This document shows positions 16,781-25,384 of a stretch of DNA of 47,164 nucleotides, one piece after another. This DNA is from Betaproteobacteria bacterium. GTDB lineage: Bacteria > Pseudomonadota > Gammaproteobacteria > Burkholderiales > Eutrophovitaceae. The DNA lies in contig CP070775.1 of assembly GCA_020346185.1 (NCBI GenBank), forward strand, positions 2,817,673-2,864,836. Direction: 5' to 3'. The notes under the pieces are model-generated. The model was given only the letters and a program-made list of their open reading frames with translations. It had not been told where the DNA came from and did no database searches. The position numbers and the translations under genes are program-made. How positions within the stretch are numbered: position 1 is the stretch's first letter; the number at the start of each line of letters is the position of its first letter.

Positions 16781-19732
16781 ATGCTGCTGACCAGGAAAAC
16801 GGCGGGCGCAACGTCACCCAAGTCGCGCATTTCCCGACGCTTCGCCAGCGTGCTTGGCAAGACGATCGACCGGCGCACTTTTCTCAAGCGCTCCGGATTG
16901 ACGCTTGGCGCCGGTGCCGTTGCGGCGCAATTGCCCTACGCCATGATCGGCAAGGCAAAGGCGGAAGCTGCGCCGGCTGCATCAGGCGAAGTAACGGTGA
17001 AGCGCACGATCTGTTCTCACTGCTCGGTCGGGTGTGCCATCGACGCGGTGGTGCAGAACGGGGTCTGGGTCCGTCAGGAACCGGTGTTCGATTCGCCGAT
17101 CAATCTCGGTTCGCACTGTGCCAAGGGCGCGTCCGTTCGCGAGCACGGTATCACCCATGATTCGCACCGGCTCAAGTATCCGATGAAGCTCGAGGAGGGA
17201 AAGTGGAAGAAGGTCTCGTGGGAGCAGGCTTATCAGGAGATCTCGGAAAAGCTCGTCGCCATCCGCGAAGAAAGCGGTCCAGATGCCTTGTTCGTTCTGG
17301 GATCGTCAAAGCACAACAACGAGCAGTCTTATCTATTGCGTAAATGGATCGCGCTGTGGGGATCGAATAACGTCGATCATCAGGCGCGCATCTGCCATTC
17401 CACGACCGTCGCTGGCATCGCCAATACCTGGGGCTACGGCGCGATGACCAACTCGTTTAATGACGAGCAGAATTCGAAGTGTCTGTTCTTCCTCGGCTCT
17501 AATGCCGCCGAGGCGCACCCAGTCTCCATGCTGCATACCCTCCATGCCAAGGAAAACGGCGCCAAGGTGATTGTCGCCGATCCGCGCTTCACCCGTACTG
17601 CCGCGAAGGCCGACAAGTACGTACGGCTTCGCTCGGGCACCGATGTCGCCTTCCTGTTTGGCCTGCTCTATCACATCTTTGCTAATGGCTGGGAAGACAA
17701 GGAGTTCATCGCCCAGCGCGTCTACGGTATGGATGAGGTCAGAAAAGACGTCATGTCACTTTACACGCCGGCGGCTGTTGAGGAGGTGACCGGCGTGTCC
17801 GAACAGGAGATGTTCGAAACAGCCAAGTTGCTTTCGGACAACCGGCCAGGATTCATCATTTGGGCGATGGGGCAGACTCAGCACACCAACGGCAATGCCG
17901 TTACTCGTGCCAGCGCGGTGCTTATGCTTGCCCTGGGCAATGCCGGGCGCACCGGCGGCGGCACCAATATCTATCGCGGCCATGACAACGTCCAGGGCGC
18001 GACCGACGTCGGCCCCAATGCCCATACGCTGCCGGGTTATTACGGTCTTTCAGCGGGGGCTTGGAAGCACTGGACGGGTGTCTGGAACGTTGACCTCGAT
18101 TGGGTGAAGGGTCGGTTCACCAGTGAAGACATGATGAGCAAGAACGGCATAACCGTTTCGCGATGGGCCGACGGCGTTCTTGAAGCCAGCGAGAATATCG
18201 ATCAGAAGACCAATCTACGGGCGGTAGTGTTCTGGGGCCATGCGCCGAATTCACAGACGCGTGGTGCTGACCAGGTCGAGGCCATGAAAAAACTCGATCT
18301 GATGGTGGTAGTTGATCCCTATCCATCCGCTTCGGCGGCAATGTTTGCCATGGAGCGCCAGGACGGTGCTTATCTGTTGCCGGCGTGCACTCAGTTCGAG
18401 ACTTACGGCAGCATCACCGCGTCGAACCGCTCGATTCAGTGGCGCGAGCAGGTTATCGAGCCGTTGTTCGATTCGCGCACCGATCACATGATCATGTATC
18501 AGCTGGCTGAAAAGCTCGGTTTCGCTGATCAACTGCTCGGAAAGCGGGGCGGCAAGCAGAATGTGAAGCTGATTGCCGGCAAAGGTGGCATGCAAGAGCC
18601 CGATATTGAAGATGTGTTGCGTGAAATCAACCGCGGTACCTGGACCATTGGTTACACGGGTCAGACTCCGGAGCGGTTGAAGGCACATATGCGCAACATG
18701 CACGTCTTCAACGCACGGACGTTGCGTGCAGCTGGCGGCAAAGACGAGGAAACTGGTTACGACCTCACCGGGGACTATTTCGGTTTGCCGTGGCCATGCT
18801 GGGGCACCGACAAAGTCAAGCATCCCGGCACGCCGAATCTGTACGACACTTCCAAGCATGTCATGGATGGCGGCTGTACCTTCCGGGCGCGTTACGGCGT
18901 CGAGCGCGATGGCGTCGATCTGCTGGCAGGCGACGGTTCGCATTCGGTCGGCAGTGAAATTACTACCGGTTATCCAGAGTTCGATCACAAGTTGCTCAAG
19001 AAACTGGGCTGGTGGTCAGACCTGACAGAGGAGGAAAAACAGCAGGCTGAAGGCAAGAACTGGAAGACGGATATGTCGGGCGGTATTCAGCGCGTGGCGC
19101 TTAAACACGCCTGCGTGCCATTCGGTAATGCGCGTGCCCGTGCGCTCGTATGGAACTTTCCGGACGCGGTGCCGATGCACCGCGAGCCGCTGTACAGTTC
19201 GCGTCCGGACCTGGTTGCCAAATGGCCGACGCATGACGATGTGAAATCGCTGTACCGACTGCCGACTTTGTTCAAGTCGATACAGGACAAAAGTGTTTCC
19301 GATAAGCTGCACGAAAAATATCCCCTTACTCTTACGAGCGGGCGGCTCGTGGAATATGAGGGCGGCGGCGAGGAAACCCGGTCCAACCCGTGGCTCGCCG
19401 AGTTGCAGCAGCACAACTTCGTCGAACTTCACCCGAAGGCAGCTGCCGATCGCGGCATTCGCAATGACGAGTACATATGGTTGACTACCCCGATAGGGAA
19501 GCGTTTGAAGGTCAAGGCGCTGATTACCGAGCGTGTCGGGCCCGATACCGTCTTCGTGCCGTTCCATTTTTCAGGATGGTGGGAAGGGCAGGACATGGTC
19601 GGCCATTATCCCGAGGGCAGCGCGCCGATCATTCGTGGCGAGGCGATCAACACAGGTGGAACATACGGTTACGACATCGTAACGATGATGCAAGAGACCA
19701 AAACGTCGCTGTGCCAGGTGGAACGAGCGTAG
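16781..19732 (+). CDS. fdhA: Tat-exported formate dehydrogenase catalytic subunit (FdnG/FdoG type, cysteine form)
   Basis: A 983-residue Mo/W-bis-MGD subunit of the membrane-bound formate dehydrogenase. The Tat motif is DRRTFLKRSG at about residues 31-40, preceding a hydrophobic helix, so the mature protein should face the periplasm. The proximal cluster motif is CSHCSVGCAI, with a fourth cysteine in GSHCAKGASV. The catalytic residue is Cys205 in VDHQARICHSTT, where E. coli FdnG has selenocysteine. RGHDNVQGATDVG and the C-terminal LTSGRLVEYEGGGEETRSNP are family hallmarks. Downstream FdhB and cytochrome b complete an FdhABC complex that passes formate electrons to the quinone pool. The chaperone-like TorD gene lies upstream. 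Confidence 0.96.
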   Translation: MLLTRKTAGATSPKSRISRRFASVLGKTIDRRTFLKRSGLTLGAGAVAAQLPYAMIGKAKAEAAPAASGEVTVKRTICSHCSVGCAIDAVVQNGVWVRQEPVFDSPINLGSHCAKGASVREHGITHDSHRLKYPMKLEEGKWKKVSWEQAYQEISEKLVAIREESGPDALFVLGSSKHNNEQSYLLRKWIALWGSNNVDHQARICHSTTVAGIANTWGYGAMTNSFNDEQNSKCLFFLGSNAAEAHPVSMLHTLHAKENGAKVIVADPRFTRTAAKADKYVRLRSGTDVAFLFGLLYHIFANGWEDKEFIAQRVYGMDEVRKDVMSLYTPAAVEEVTGVSEQEMFETAKLLSDNRPGFIIWAMGQTQHTNGNAVTRASAVLMLALGNAGRTGGGTNIYRGHDNVQGATDVGPNAHTLPGYYGLSAGAWKHWTGVWNVDLDWVKGRFTSEDMMSKNGITVSRWADGVLEASENIDQKTNLRAVVFWGHAPNSQTRGADQVEAMKKLDLMVVVDPYPSASAAMFAMERQDGAYLLPACTQFETYGSITASNRSIQWREQVIEPLFDSRTDHMIMYQLAEKLGFADQLLGKRGGKQNVKLIAGKGGMQEPDIEDVLREINRGTWTIGYTGQTPERLKAHMRNMHVFNARTLRAAGGKDEETGYDLTGDYFGLPWPCWGTDKVKHPGTPNLYDTSKHVMDGGCTFRARYGVERDGVDLLAGDGSHSVGSEITTGYPEFDHKLLKKLGWWSDLTEEEKQQAEGKNWKTDMSGGIQRVALKHACVPFGNARARALVWNFPDAVPMHREPLYSSRPDLVAKWPTHDDVKSLYRLPTLFKSIQDKSVSDKLHEKYPLTLTSGRLVEYEGGGEETRSNPWLAELQQHNFVELHPKAAADRGIRNDEYIWLTTPIGKRLKVKALITERVGPDTVFVPFHFSGWWEGQDMVGHYPEGSAPIIRGEAINTGGTYGYDIVTMMQETKTSLCQVERA

Positions 19733-19768
19733 AGCCACTGGCCAGACGAAGGCCGAGGAGATAAGGCA

Positions 19769-20422
19769 ATGGCAAGAATGAAGTTCCTGTGTGATGCCGA
19801 GCGCTGCATCGAGTGCAACGCCTGCGTGACCGCGTGCAAGAACGAGCACGAAGTGCCGTGGGGCATTAACCGGCGTCGCGTCGTGACCATCAACGATGGC
19901 CAGGTCGGCGCCGAGAAGTCAATGTCGGTGGCTTGCATGCACTGTTCGGATGCGCCCTGCATGGCGGTGTGCCCGGTTGATTGTTTCTACAAGACCGAAG
20001 ATGGCGTGGTATTGCACGACAAGGACCTGTGCATCGGTTGTGGTTATTGCTTTTATGCTTGCCCGTTTGGCGCGCCACAATTTCCGGCGTCCAACGCCAG
20101 CGCGCCAGGTGGCCAAGCGACTGACTGGTTCGGCGCGCGGGGCAAGATGGACAAGTGCACTTTTTGTGCCGGTGGACCGGAGGAAAACGGTAGCGAGGCG
20201 GAGTTCTCCAAGTACGGCCGCAACCGCCTGTCCGAAGGCAAGCTGCCGTTGTGCGCGGAAATGTGCTCGACCAAGGCGTTGCTGGGAGGTGACGGCGACG
20301 TGCTGGCCGATATTTACCGCGAGCGCGTTACCGTGCGCGGCAAAGGCGCGGAGGTTTGGGGCTGGGGCACCGCTTACGGCAAGCCTGGACAGCAGTCAGA
20401 CACCGCCACGTCCGACAAGTAA
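19769..20422 (+). CDS. fdhB: Formate dehydrogenase iron-sulfur subunit FdhB
   Basis: A 217-residue ferredoxin subunit with four [4Fe-4S] motifs. These are CIECNACVTACKNEHEVPWG, CMHCSDAPCMAVCPVDC, CIGCGYCFYACPFGAPQF, and CTFCAGG with a later CAEMCSTKALLGG, the usual DmsB/FdnH-type arrangement. It would conduct electrons from FdhA to cytochrome b. There is no C-terminal membrane anchor like that of E. coli FdnH; the protein ends after YGKPGQQSDTATSDK, so it must be held by contacts with FdhA and FdhC. It starts 36 bases after fdhA. Confidence 0.95.
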   Translation: MARMKFLCDAERCIECNACVTACKNEHEVPWGINRRRVVTINDGQVGAEKSMSVACMHCSDAPCMAVCPVDCFYKTEDGVVLHDKDLCIGCGYCFYACPFGAPQFPASNASAPGGQATDWFGARGKMDKCTFCAGGPEENGSEAEFSKYGRNRLSEGKLPLCAEMCSTKALLGGDGDVLADIYRERVTVRGKGAEVWGWGTAYGKPGQQSDTATSDK

Positions 20423-20436
20423 ACGGGGCAATCATC

Positions 20437-20682
20437 GTGAGCAACGCAATCATTGTGAAGCGCATTCTTGCTGTATTGTTCGCCGCGTCGCTTGCGGTTG
20501 TTTTCCAGACTGGGTGTTCCGAACCATCTCAAGGCCTGGAGTACCGGGACGGCAGGTACGCTGGCAAGCCCGATACGCCCAACTGGCAAGGCGACGCCTT
20601 CGACGGCAAGCGCAACTGGGAAAAGGAAATCAAGCGGCGCACCAAATTGCAGAGTGAATACACGCGGCCGGGAGGTGCCTGA
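20437..20682 (+). CDS. Small putative lipoprotein between fdhB and fdhC
   Basis: I do not recognise this protein firmly. From the GTG at 20437 it has 81 residues: a basic N-terminus, a hydrophobic stretch (ILAVLFAASLAVVF) and QTGC, which could be a degenerate lipobox, although the -3 position is Q instead of the usual L. The short mature part contains YRDGRYAGKPDTPNWQGD and ends in a charged tail. A second GTG at 20455 is also possible. Its stop overlaps the fdhC ATG by one base, so it is translated as part of the fdh operon and may belong to the complex. Confidence 0.65.
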   Translation: MSNAIIVKRILAVLFAASLAVVFQTGCSEPSQGLEYRDGRYAGKPDTPNWQGDAFDGKRNWEKEIKRRTKLQSEYTRPGGA

Positions 20683-21656
20683 TGGTCACGCCTAAATTGT
20701 TCCTGACGACGTGGCTGTTGCTATGCAGTGTGTTGGGAGGGGCTGTTGCTACGGCAGTTGCCGATGACGCCGCGCAAAAGCAGGTGCGGCGCCAGGCTGA
20801 GCAGCCGCTCAACAATGCGCCAGTGTGGCGCGCGGTTCGTTACGGCGCGGAACATTCGACGCAGGCGACCGGTCGCGAGGCTGGCGTGCTTATTCAATCT
20901 GCAGGTGAAACCTGGCGCCAGATTCGCAATGGGCCAATTACGCTGTATGGCGGGTTGCTACTGATCCTGGTTCCGATTTCCATCGGCCTGTTCTACCAAT
21001 GGAAGGGGCCATTGAAGCTGAATGGTCATCCGACCGGCCGCCTGGTGCAGCGATTTAGCTACTGGGAGCGGCTGATTCACTGGTCTGTCGCCATCACGTT
21101 TGTCATCCTGGCGGTGACTGGTATCCTGATGTTGTTTGGAAGGTACGTGCTGATTCCACTAATAGGTCACGGTGGATTTGCATGGTTTGCGCAAATTTCC
21201 AAGAACGTGCACAACCTGGTTGGTCCCTTGTTCATCGCAGCGGTGGCTTGCATGTTCGTCATGTTCGTGCGCGACAATGTCTGGCACAGCATTGACTGGC
21301 AGTGGCTGAAGAAAGCACCGCAGGTGCTCAGCGGCAAAACTCATGTTCCCTCCGGCAAGTACAACGCGGCGGAAAAGGGCTGGTTCTGGGGCGGCGTGGC
21401 CTTGCTTGGATTAGTGGTCGGGATCAGCGGCTTGATACTCGACTTCCCGAACTTCGAGCAAACGCGCGCGACGATGCAAGTTGCCCATGTCGTGCACGGC
21501 GTCGGGGCGCTGATCTTTGTGGCTGCGTCGCTGGGGCACATCTACATGGGTACCATCGGCACTGAAGGGGCCTACGCTGGAATGCGCACGGGCTATGTCG
21601 ACGAGACGTGGGCCAAGGAACACCATGAGCTCTGGTTCAAGGAAGTGAACTCCTGA
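20682..21656 (+). CDS. fdhC: Formate dehydrogenase cytochrome b subunit FdhC
   Basis: A 324-residue membrane subunit that binds heme b and passes electrons to quinone. It starts with a signal-like segment (about 6-26), then a periplasmic stretch of about 60 residues, then four or five membrane helices. Candidate heme ligands are histidines in RLIHWSVAI, SKNVHNLVGPL, VAHVVHGVGA and SLGHIYMGT. E. coli FdnI is shorter (about 217 residues) because it lacks the N-terminal extension; the longer form occurs in other proteobacteria. Last gene of the operon. Confidence 0.94.
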   Translation: MVTPKLFLTTWLLLCSVLGGAVATAVADDAAQKQVRRQAEQPLNNAPVWRAVRYGAEHSTQATGREAGVLIQSAGETWRQIRNGPITLYGGLLLILVPISIGLFYQWKGPLKLNGHPTGRLVQRFSYWERLIHWSVAITFVILAVTGILMLFGRYVLIPLIGHGGFAWFAQISKNVHNLVGPLFIAAVACMFVMFVRDNVWHSIDWQWLKKAPQVLSGKTHVPSGKYNAAEKGWFWGGVALLGLVVGISGLILDFPNFEQTRATMQVAHVVHGVGALIFVAASLGHIYMGTIGTEGAYAGMRTGYVDETWAKEHHELWFKEVNS

Positions 21657-21679
21657 GCCGTTTGCGGCGCTTTGCATTG

Positions 21680-21727
21680 GCGGGTGCAGGGCGCTCGTTC
21701 AGTCTCGCGACTCTTGCGAGCACCCGC
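21680..21727. repeat. Inverted repeat downstream of fdhC
   Basis: Arms GCGGGTGC (21680-21687) and GCACCCGC (21720-21727) pair perfectly around a 32-base loop that has further self-complementarity. No T-run follows, so it is not a standard intrinsic terminator, but it lies 23 bases after the fdhC stop and could stabilise the 3' end of the fdh message or separate it from the tup operon. Confidence 0.35.
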
Positions 21728-21829
21728 CTGCTGCGCTAATGCGGGTACTGCCAGAGCTTTGCTGTTGTTTTGATCAGCTGAGCTCGTCTCCCTGAATCCG
21801 CTCCCCCCGAAATCTGCGATAATGCCGCC

Positions 21830-21853
21830 CGATATATATGATCGGACACAACG
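21830..21853. promoter_or_regulatory. ModE-like operator upstream of tupA
   Basis: A 24-bp dyad, CGATATAT-N8-ACACAACG, ends 42 bases before the tupA ATG. Its layout equals that of the E. coli modA operator, and it differs from the moaA box at only four positions. The distance to the start codon is almost the same as at moaA (43 bases). It would put the operon of tungstate importer, cofactor genes and the ModE-like regulator under that regulator's own control. Confidence 0.82.
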
Positions 21854-21895
21854 CTCGTGTTCTGCGTAAAGTGTTGTTCGTAACAGGCTAGACCA

Positions 21896-22711
21896 ATGGG
21901 TTATTTGCGGCGACTTGTGTTCATGCTCGTGACTGCGACAAGCGCATTCGCCGCTGCAGGTTCGTACGGCGATGATCTGCGCCTGGCGACGACCACGAGC
22001 ACTGACAACTCGGGTTTGCTTGACTTTCTGTTGCCAAAATTCGAGGCAAAGACGACTGTGAAAGTACGAGTGATCAGCGTTGGCACTGGCAAGGCGATCA
22101 AGCTCGGGGAAAACGGTGACGTAGATGTGATTCTTGTACACAGCCGGCCCGACGAAGACCGCTTCGTCGAGCAAGGTCATGGCGTAAATCGTCGGGACGT
22201 GATGTACAACGACTTTGTCATCGTCGGGCCCGCTAGCGATCCCGCCGGGCTCATCGGCATGCGTGATCCGATCGGCGCCTTCAAGAAAATCTTTGACGGG
22301 CGGGCGCCATTTGTCTCCAGAGGTGATGAATCCGGCACTCACAAAATGGAGATGCGCTATTGGCGCGAACTTGGCACCACTCCGTCAGACAATCCGCGCT
22401 ATCGCGCCGCGGGCCGAGGCATGGGCGCGGTGCTGTTGATGGCCTCCGAGTTCAAAGCCTACGCGCTGACTGACCGGGCAACCTACTATGCGATGAAAGA
22501 CAAAGTCGATCTGAAGCTGTTGATCGAGGGTGATCCGCGCTTGTTCAACCCGTACGGTGTGATTGCGGTCAATCCAAAGAAATATCCGGACATCCACTAC
22601 AAGGCGACGATGCGCTTTATAGACTGGCTGACCTCGAAAGAAGGCCAGCGGGCGATCAGTGACTTCAAGGTGGATGGCCAGCAGTTGTTCTTTGCGCACG
22701 TGGAGCAGTAG
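21896..22711 (+). CDS. tupA: Tungstate ABC transporter substrate-binding protein TupA
   Basis: A 271-residue periplasmic protein with a Sec-type signal peptide (about residues 1-23). The TupA hallmark TTTSTDNSGLLDFLLPKFE opens the mature part, followed by VGTGKAIKLGENGDVDVILV, VMYNDFVIVGPASDPAGL and SRGDESGTHKMEMRYW. These are features I associate with the tungstate-selective TupA family and not with ModA or WtpA. It should deliver tungstate to TupBC. It heads a tight operon, tupABC-mobB-moaD-moaE-modE-like, with gaps of no more than 15 bases. Metal selectivity cannot be proved from sequence alone. Confidence 0.93.
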   Translation: MGYLRRLVFMLVTATSAFAAAGSYGDDLRLATTTSTDNSGLLDFLLPKFEAKTTVKVRVISVGTGKAIKLGENGDVDVILVHSRPDEDRFVEQGHGVNRRDVMYNDFVIVGPASDPAGLIGMRDPIGAFKKIFDGRAPFVSRGDESGTHKMEMRYWRELGTTPSDNPRYRAAGRGMGAVLLMASEFKAYALTDRATYYAMKDKVDLKLLIEGDPRLFNPYGVIAVNPKKYPDIHYKATMRFIDWLTSKEGQRAISDFKVDGQQLFFAHVEQ

Positions 22712-22716
22712 CGGGC

Positions 22717-23415
22717 GTGGAACTCGTTCACACAAGCCATGAGGCACTGCGACTGCTGGTGAACGGTGATGCCGCACTATGGCAGATCGTATGGGTGTCG
22801 TTGAAGATCTCGCTCAGCGCCTTGCTGCTCATATCGCCGCTGGCCATCGCGGCTGGATACCTGCTGGCAACCCGGCGTTTTCCCGGACGGCGCATCATTG
22901 TCGTTGGCGTGCAGGCGCTGTTTGCGTTCCCGACCGTGGTGGTCGGCCTGTTGCTCTACATGTTGCTGTCGCGTCAGGGCCTGTTCGGTTCGCTGCAACT
23001 ATTGTTTAGCCAGACCGCGATGATGATCGGCCAAATGATCATTGCCGCGCCCATTCTTATTGCTTTCACCTTGTCTGCCGTACAGGGTGCGGATTCGCGC
23101 ATCCGGGAAACCGCGATCGTTCTCGGCGCCGGCCGTCTGTGCACCGCGATGACGGTACTGCGCGAGGTACGTTTCGGCGTCATGGCGGCATTGTTCAATG
23201 GCTTTGGGCGGGTTATTTCCGAGGTGGGTTGCGCATTGATGGTCGGCGGCAATATCGCCGGCATGACCCGCAACATGCCCACGGCTATTGCCCTAGAGAC
23301 GACCAAGGGGGAGTTTGCGCAAGGGGTTGCGCTTGGCATCGTGCTGATGGTGCTGGCGCTGGGCGTAAATTTCGCGATGTCGTGGGCGCAGGGCGCCGGG
23401 GAGCAGCACCGATGA
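22717..23415 (+). CDS. tupB: Tungstate ABC transporter permease TupB
   Basis: A 232-residue inner-membrane permease with about five or six hydrophobic helices. The cytoplasmic coupling loop reads RETAIVLGAGRLCTAMTVLREV, an EAA-type motif, and is followed by GFGRVISEVGCALMVGGNIAGMTR, typical of TupB. The start is a GTG five bases after tupA. The end overlaps tupC by four bases (ATGA). With TupA and TupC it forms the tungstate importer. Confidence 0.92.
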   Translation: MELVHTSHEALRLLVNGDAALWQIVWVSLKISLSALLLISPLAIAAGYLLATRRFPGRRIIVVGVQALFAFPTVVVGLLLYMLLSRQGLFGSLQLLFSQTAMMIGQMIIAAPILIAFTLSAVQGADSRIRETAIVLGAGRLCTAMTVLREVRFGVMAALFNGFGRVISEVGCALMVGGNIAGMTRNMPTAIALETTKGEFAQGVALGIVLMVLALGVNFAMSWAQGAGEQHR

Positions 23416-24128
23416 AGCGTGCTGTACTCAACGAGAGCGTCGTCAGCAAGCGGATGCTCAATCTTGGTTTGCAGCGTGTTCTAGTTAGCTGTCGCGGGCT
23501 GAGGCGAAGCGTCGGTGTCCGCCGCATTCTCGACGTAGCCCGTCTCGAACTGGAACGCGGCCGCACCTACCTGCTCTGCGGTCCGAACGGCGCTGGCAAG
23601 ACCTCGTTACTGCGGGTCCTCGCCGGTCTCGACGCGGCACGATGCGACACGTTGCAGTTCGATGGTGCCGATATCGATCTGCGCAATTACCCACGGCAGA
23701 TGCGAACGCAACTCGGTTTCGTGCATCATCATCCGGTGATGTTTTCTACGTCGGTCTTCGGTAACATCACTTTTGGATTGCGTGCAGCAGGTTTGTCTCG
23801 GGAGGAGGTGCGCCGGCGTGCCGCTGCCGCAATTGCCTGGGCAGGGATTCAATCGCTCGCCAATCGGCCGCCGCAGGCGTTATCGGCGGGCGAGAAACAG
23901 CGGGTTGCGCTGGCACGGGTGCACGCGCTGGACCCGATTCTCTATTTACTGGACGAACCGACCGCCAACCTCGACGGTAGCGGCCGGATTATGGTTACCC
24001 GCCTGATCGAGGCGATAGCCGACGAAGGCCGCACCCTGTTGATCGCCTGCCATGACCGTGAGCTGCTCGGTCTGGACGGCGTGGTTCGGCTGCACATGTG
24101 CGAGGGGCGCATGGATGCGGCGCCATGA
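23412..24128 (+). CDS. tupC: Tungstate ABC transporter ATP-binding protein TupC
   Basis: A 238-residue ATPase. Walker A is GPNGAGKTS (residues 57-65), the signature is LSAGEKQRVALARV, Walker B is LYLLDEPTANLD, and the switch histidine is in IACHDRELLG. The frame extends upstream to 23139 inside tupB, but the ATG at 23412, in the ATGA overlap with the tupB stop, gives the normal length. About 30 N-terminal residues precede the ABC fold, slightly long but plausible. Overlaps mobB by four bases. Confidence 0.92.
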   Translation: MKRAVLNESVVSKRMLNLGLQRVLVSCRGLRRSVGVRRILDVARLELERGRTYLLCGPNGAGKTSLLRVLAGLDAARCDTLQFDGADIDLRNYPRQMRTQLGFVHHHPVMFSTSVFGNITFGLRAAGLSREEVRRRAAAAIAWAGIQSLANRPPQALSAGEKQRVALARVHALDPILYLLDEPTANLDGSGRIMVTRLIEAIADEGRTLLIACHDRELLGLDGVVRLHMCEGRMDAAP

Positions 24129-24631
24129 AGGTGTTTGGCTTCGCCGGTTACTCGGGCAGTGGCAAAACTACGCTTATCGAGCGCGTGATTCCGTTGCTGG
24201 TGCGGCGTGGCTTGCGGGTTTCGCTGATCAAGCACGCGCACCATGCGTTCGACGTCGATCAGCCTGGCAAGGACTCGTATCGTCATCGCCGAGCCGGCGC
24301 CACCGAAGTGATGCTCACTTCTGCCAAACGTTGGGTGCTGATGCACGAAATCGGTGATCAGCCCGAGCCGGAACTGCCGGAGCAACTGCGTCGCATGTCA
24401 GTCTGCGACATCGTGCTGGTGGAGGGCTTCAAAAAGCAGCCGATGCCGAAACTGGAAATTCATCGCAAGGCGCACGGCGCGCCGTTTCTGTTCGCCGACG
24501 ACCCGCGTATCGTCGGCATTGCTACTGATGAGCCAATACAAACCAACTTGCCGCAGTTTGCGCTGAACGATTATGAATCCATTGCCGAGTTCGTCATGGC
24601 GAATGCGGCGCAAATGGAACTCGCCAGCTAG
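24125..24631 (+). CDS. mobB: Molybdopterin-guanine dinucleotide biosynthesis adapter MobB
   Basis: A 168-residue P-loop GTPase that assists MobA in forming the guanine dinucleotide cofactor. The Walker A motif is FAGYSGSGKTTLIERV near the N-terminus. SLIKHAHHAFDVDQPGKDSY and DIVLVEGFKKQPMPKLEIHR are characteristic of MobB. The ATG at 24125 overlaps the tupC stop (ATGA); an upstream ATG at 24098 lies in tupC and is not needed. mobA is about 21 kb away, so the pair is split. Confidence 0.94.
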   Translation: MKVFGFAGYSGSGKTTLIERVIPLLVRRGLRVSLIKHAHHAFDVDQPGKDSYRHRRAGATEVMLTSAKRWVLMHEIGDQPEPELPEQLRRMSVCDIVLVEGFKKQPMPKLEIHRKAHGAPFLFADDPRIVGIATDEPIQTNLPQFALNDYESIAEFVMANAAQMELAS

Positions 24632-24646
24632 GAGTAGAATCGGGTT

Positions 24647-24928
24647 ATGAAGTCGAGTGAGACTCAGACGGGAAAGATCAGGATCCTTTATTTCGCGCGC
24701 TTGCGCGAATCATTGGGCAAGGGTGAAGAAGAGCTGGTTTTGCCCGAGGGCGTAACGACGGTAGGCGGTCTTGCCGAATTTCTCAGGCAACGGGGCGACG
24801 TGTGGGCGTCCGAGCTTGGTACGGGCAAGGCCGTTCGGGTGGCTGTTAACCAGGACATGGCGGAACCGGAAACAGCGATCGGAGGGGGTGAAGAGATCGC
24901 CTTCTTCCCGCCTGTGACTGGCGGCTAA
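24647..24928 (+). CDS. moaD: Molybdopterin synthase small subunit MoaD
   Basis: A 93-residue ubiquitin-fold sulfur carrier ending in the conserved Gly-Gly (FFPPVTGG), whose C-terminus is thiocarboxylated and donates sulfur to precursor Z on MoaE. ILYFARLRESLGKGEEEL is the typical N-terminal strand-helix region. About ten extra polar residues precede it (MKSSETQTGK). The start lies 15 bases after mobB, and moaE follows four bases downstream. The activating enzyme MoeB is not in the window. Confidence 0.94.
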   Translation: MKSSETQTGKIRILYFARLRESLGKGEEELVLPEGVTTVGGLAEFLRQRGDVWASELGTGKAVRVAVNQDMAEPETAIGGGEEIAFFPPVTGG

Positions 24929-24932
24929 TGTG

Positions 24933-25382
24933 ATGACGGTTCGTGTTCAGACCGAAGATTTTGATGTCGGCGCCGAGATCGCAAGACTGCGTAAAGGCAA
25001 TCCAAGAGTGGGCGCGGTGGCGAGTTTCATCGGAGTCGTGCGTGATCTGAACGAGGGAGACGAAGTTGCCACGCTCACCCTCGAGCACTACCCGGGTATG
25101 ACCGAGAAATCGCTGAAGGATATCGTCGCCCAGGCAAAGCAGCGCTGGGATGTCTACGACGCTCTGGTGGTGCATCGTGTCGGCGTTCTCCAGCCGCTCG
25201 ATCAGATCGTACTGGTGGTTGTCACCAGCGCTCATCGTGGCGAGGCTTTCAAAGCCTGTGAGTTTTTGATGGACTACCTGAAAACGCGTGCGCCGTTCTG
25301 GAAGAAGGAAGCCACGCCGCAAGGTAGTCGCTGGGTCGAGGCGCGCGCCAGTGACGATGCGGCGGCCGAGCGCTGGAGCTGA
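24933..25382 (+). CDS. moaE: Molybdopterin synthase catalytic subunit MoaE
   Basis: A 149-residue large subunit that, with MoaD, converts precursor Z to molybdopterin. Conserved segments are GAVASFIGVVRDLNEGDEV, LTLEHYPGMTEK, VHRVGVLQPLDQIVLVVV, and FLMDYLKTRAPFWKKE with the catalytic lysine pair. The chosen ATG is at 24933; a GTG three bases earlier (24930) is equally possible. It lies between moaD and the ModE-like gene, with gaps of four and two bases. Confidence 0.95.
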   Translation: MTVRVQTEDFDVGAEIARLRKGNPRVGAVASFIGVVRDLNEGDEVATLTLEHYPGMTEKSLKDIVAQAKQRWDVYDALVVHRVGVLQPLDQIVLVVVTSAHRGEAFKACEFLMDYLKTRAPFWKKEATPQGSRWVEARASDDAAAERWS

Positions 25383-25384
25383 GA

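Noticed and set aside
16781..19732. Selenocysteine formate dehydrogenase
   Set aside because: The catalytic codon (17393-17395) is TGC, coding for cysteine, and there is no in-frame TGA.
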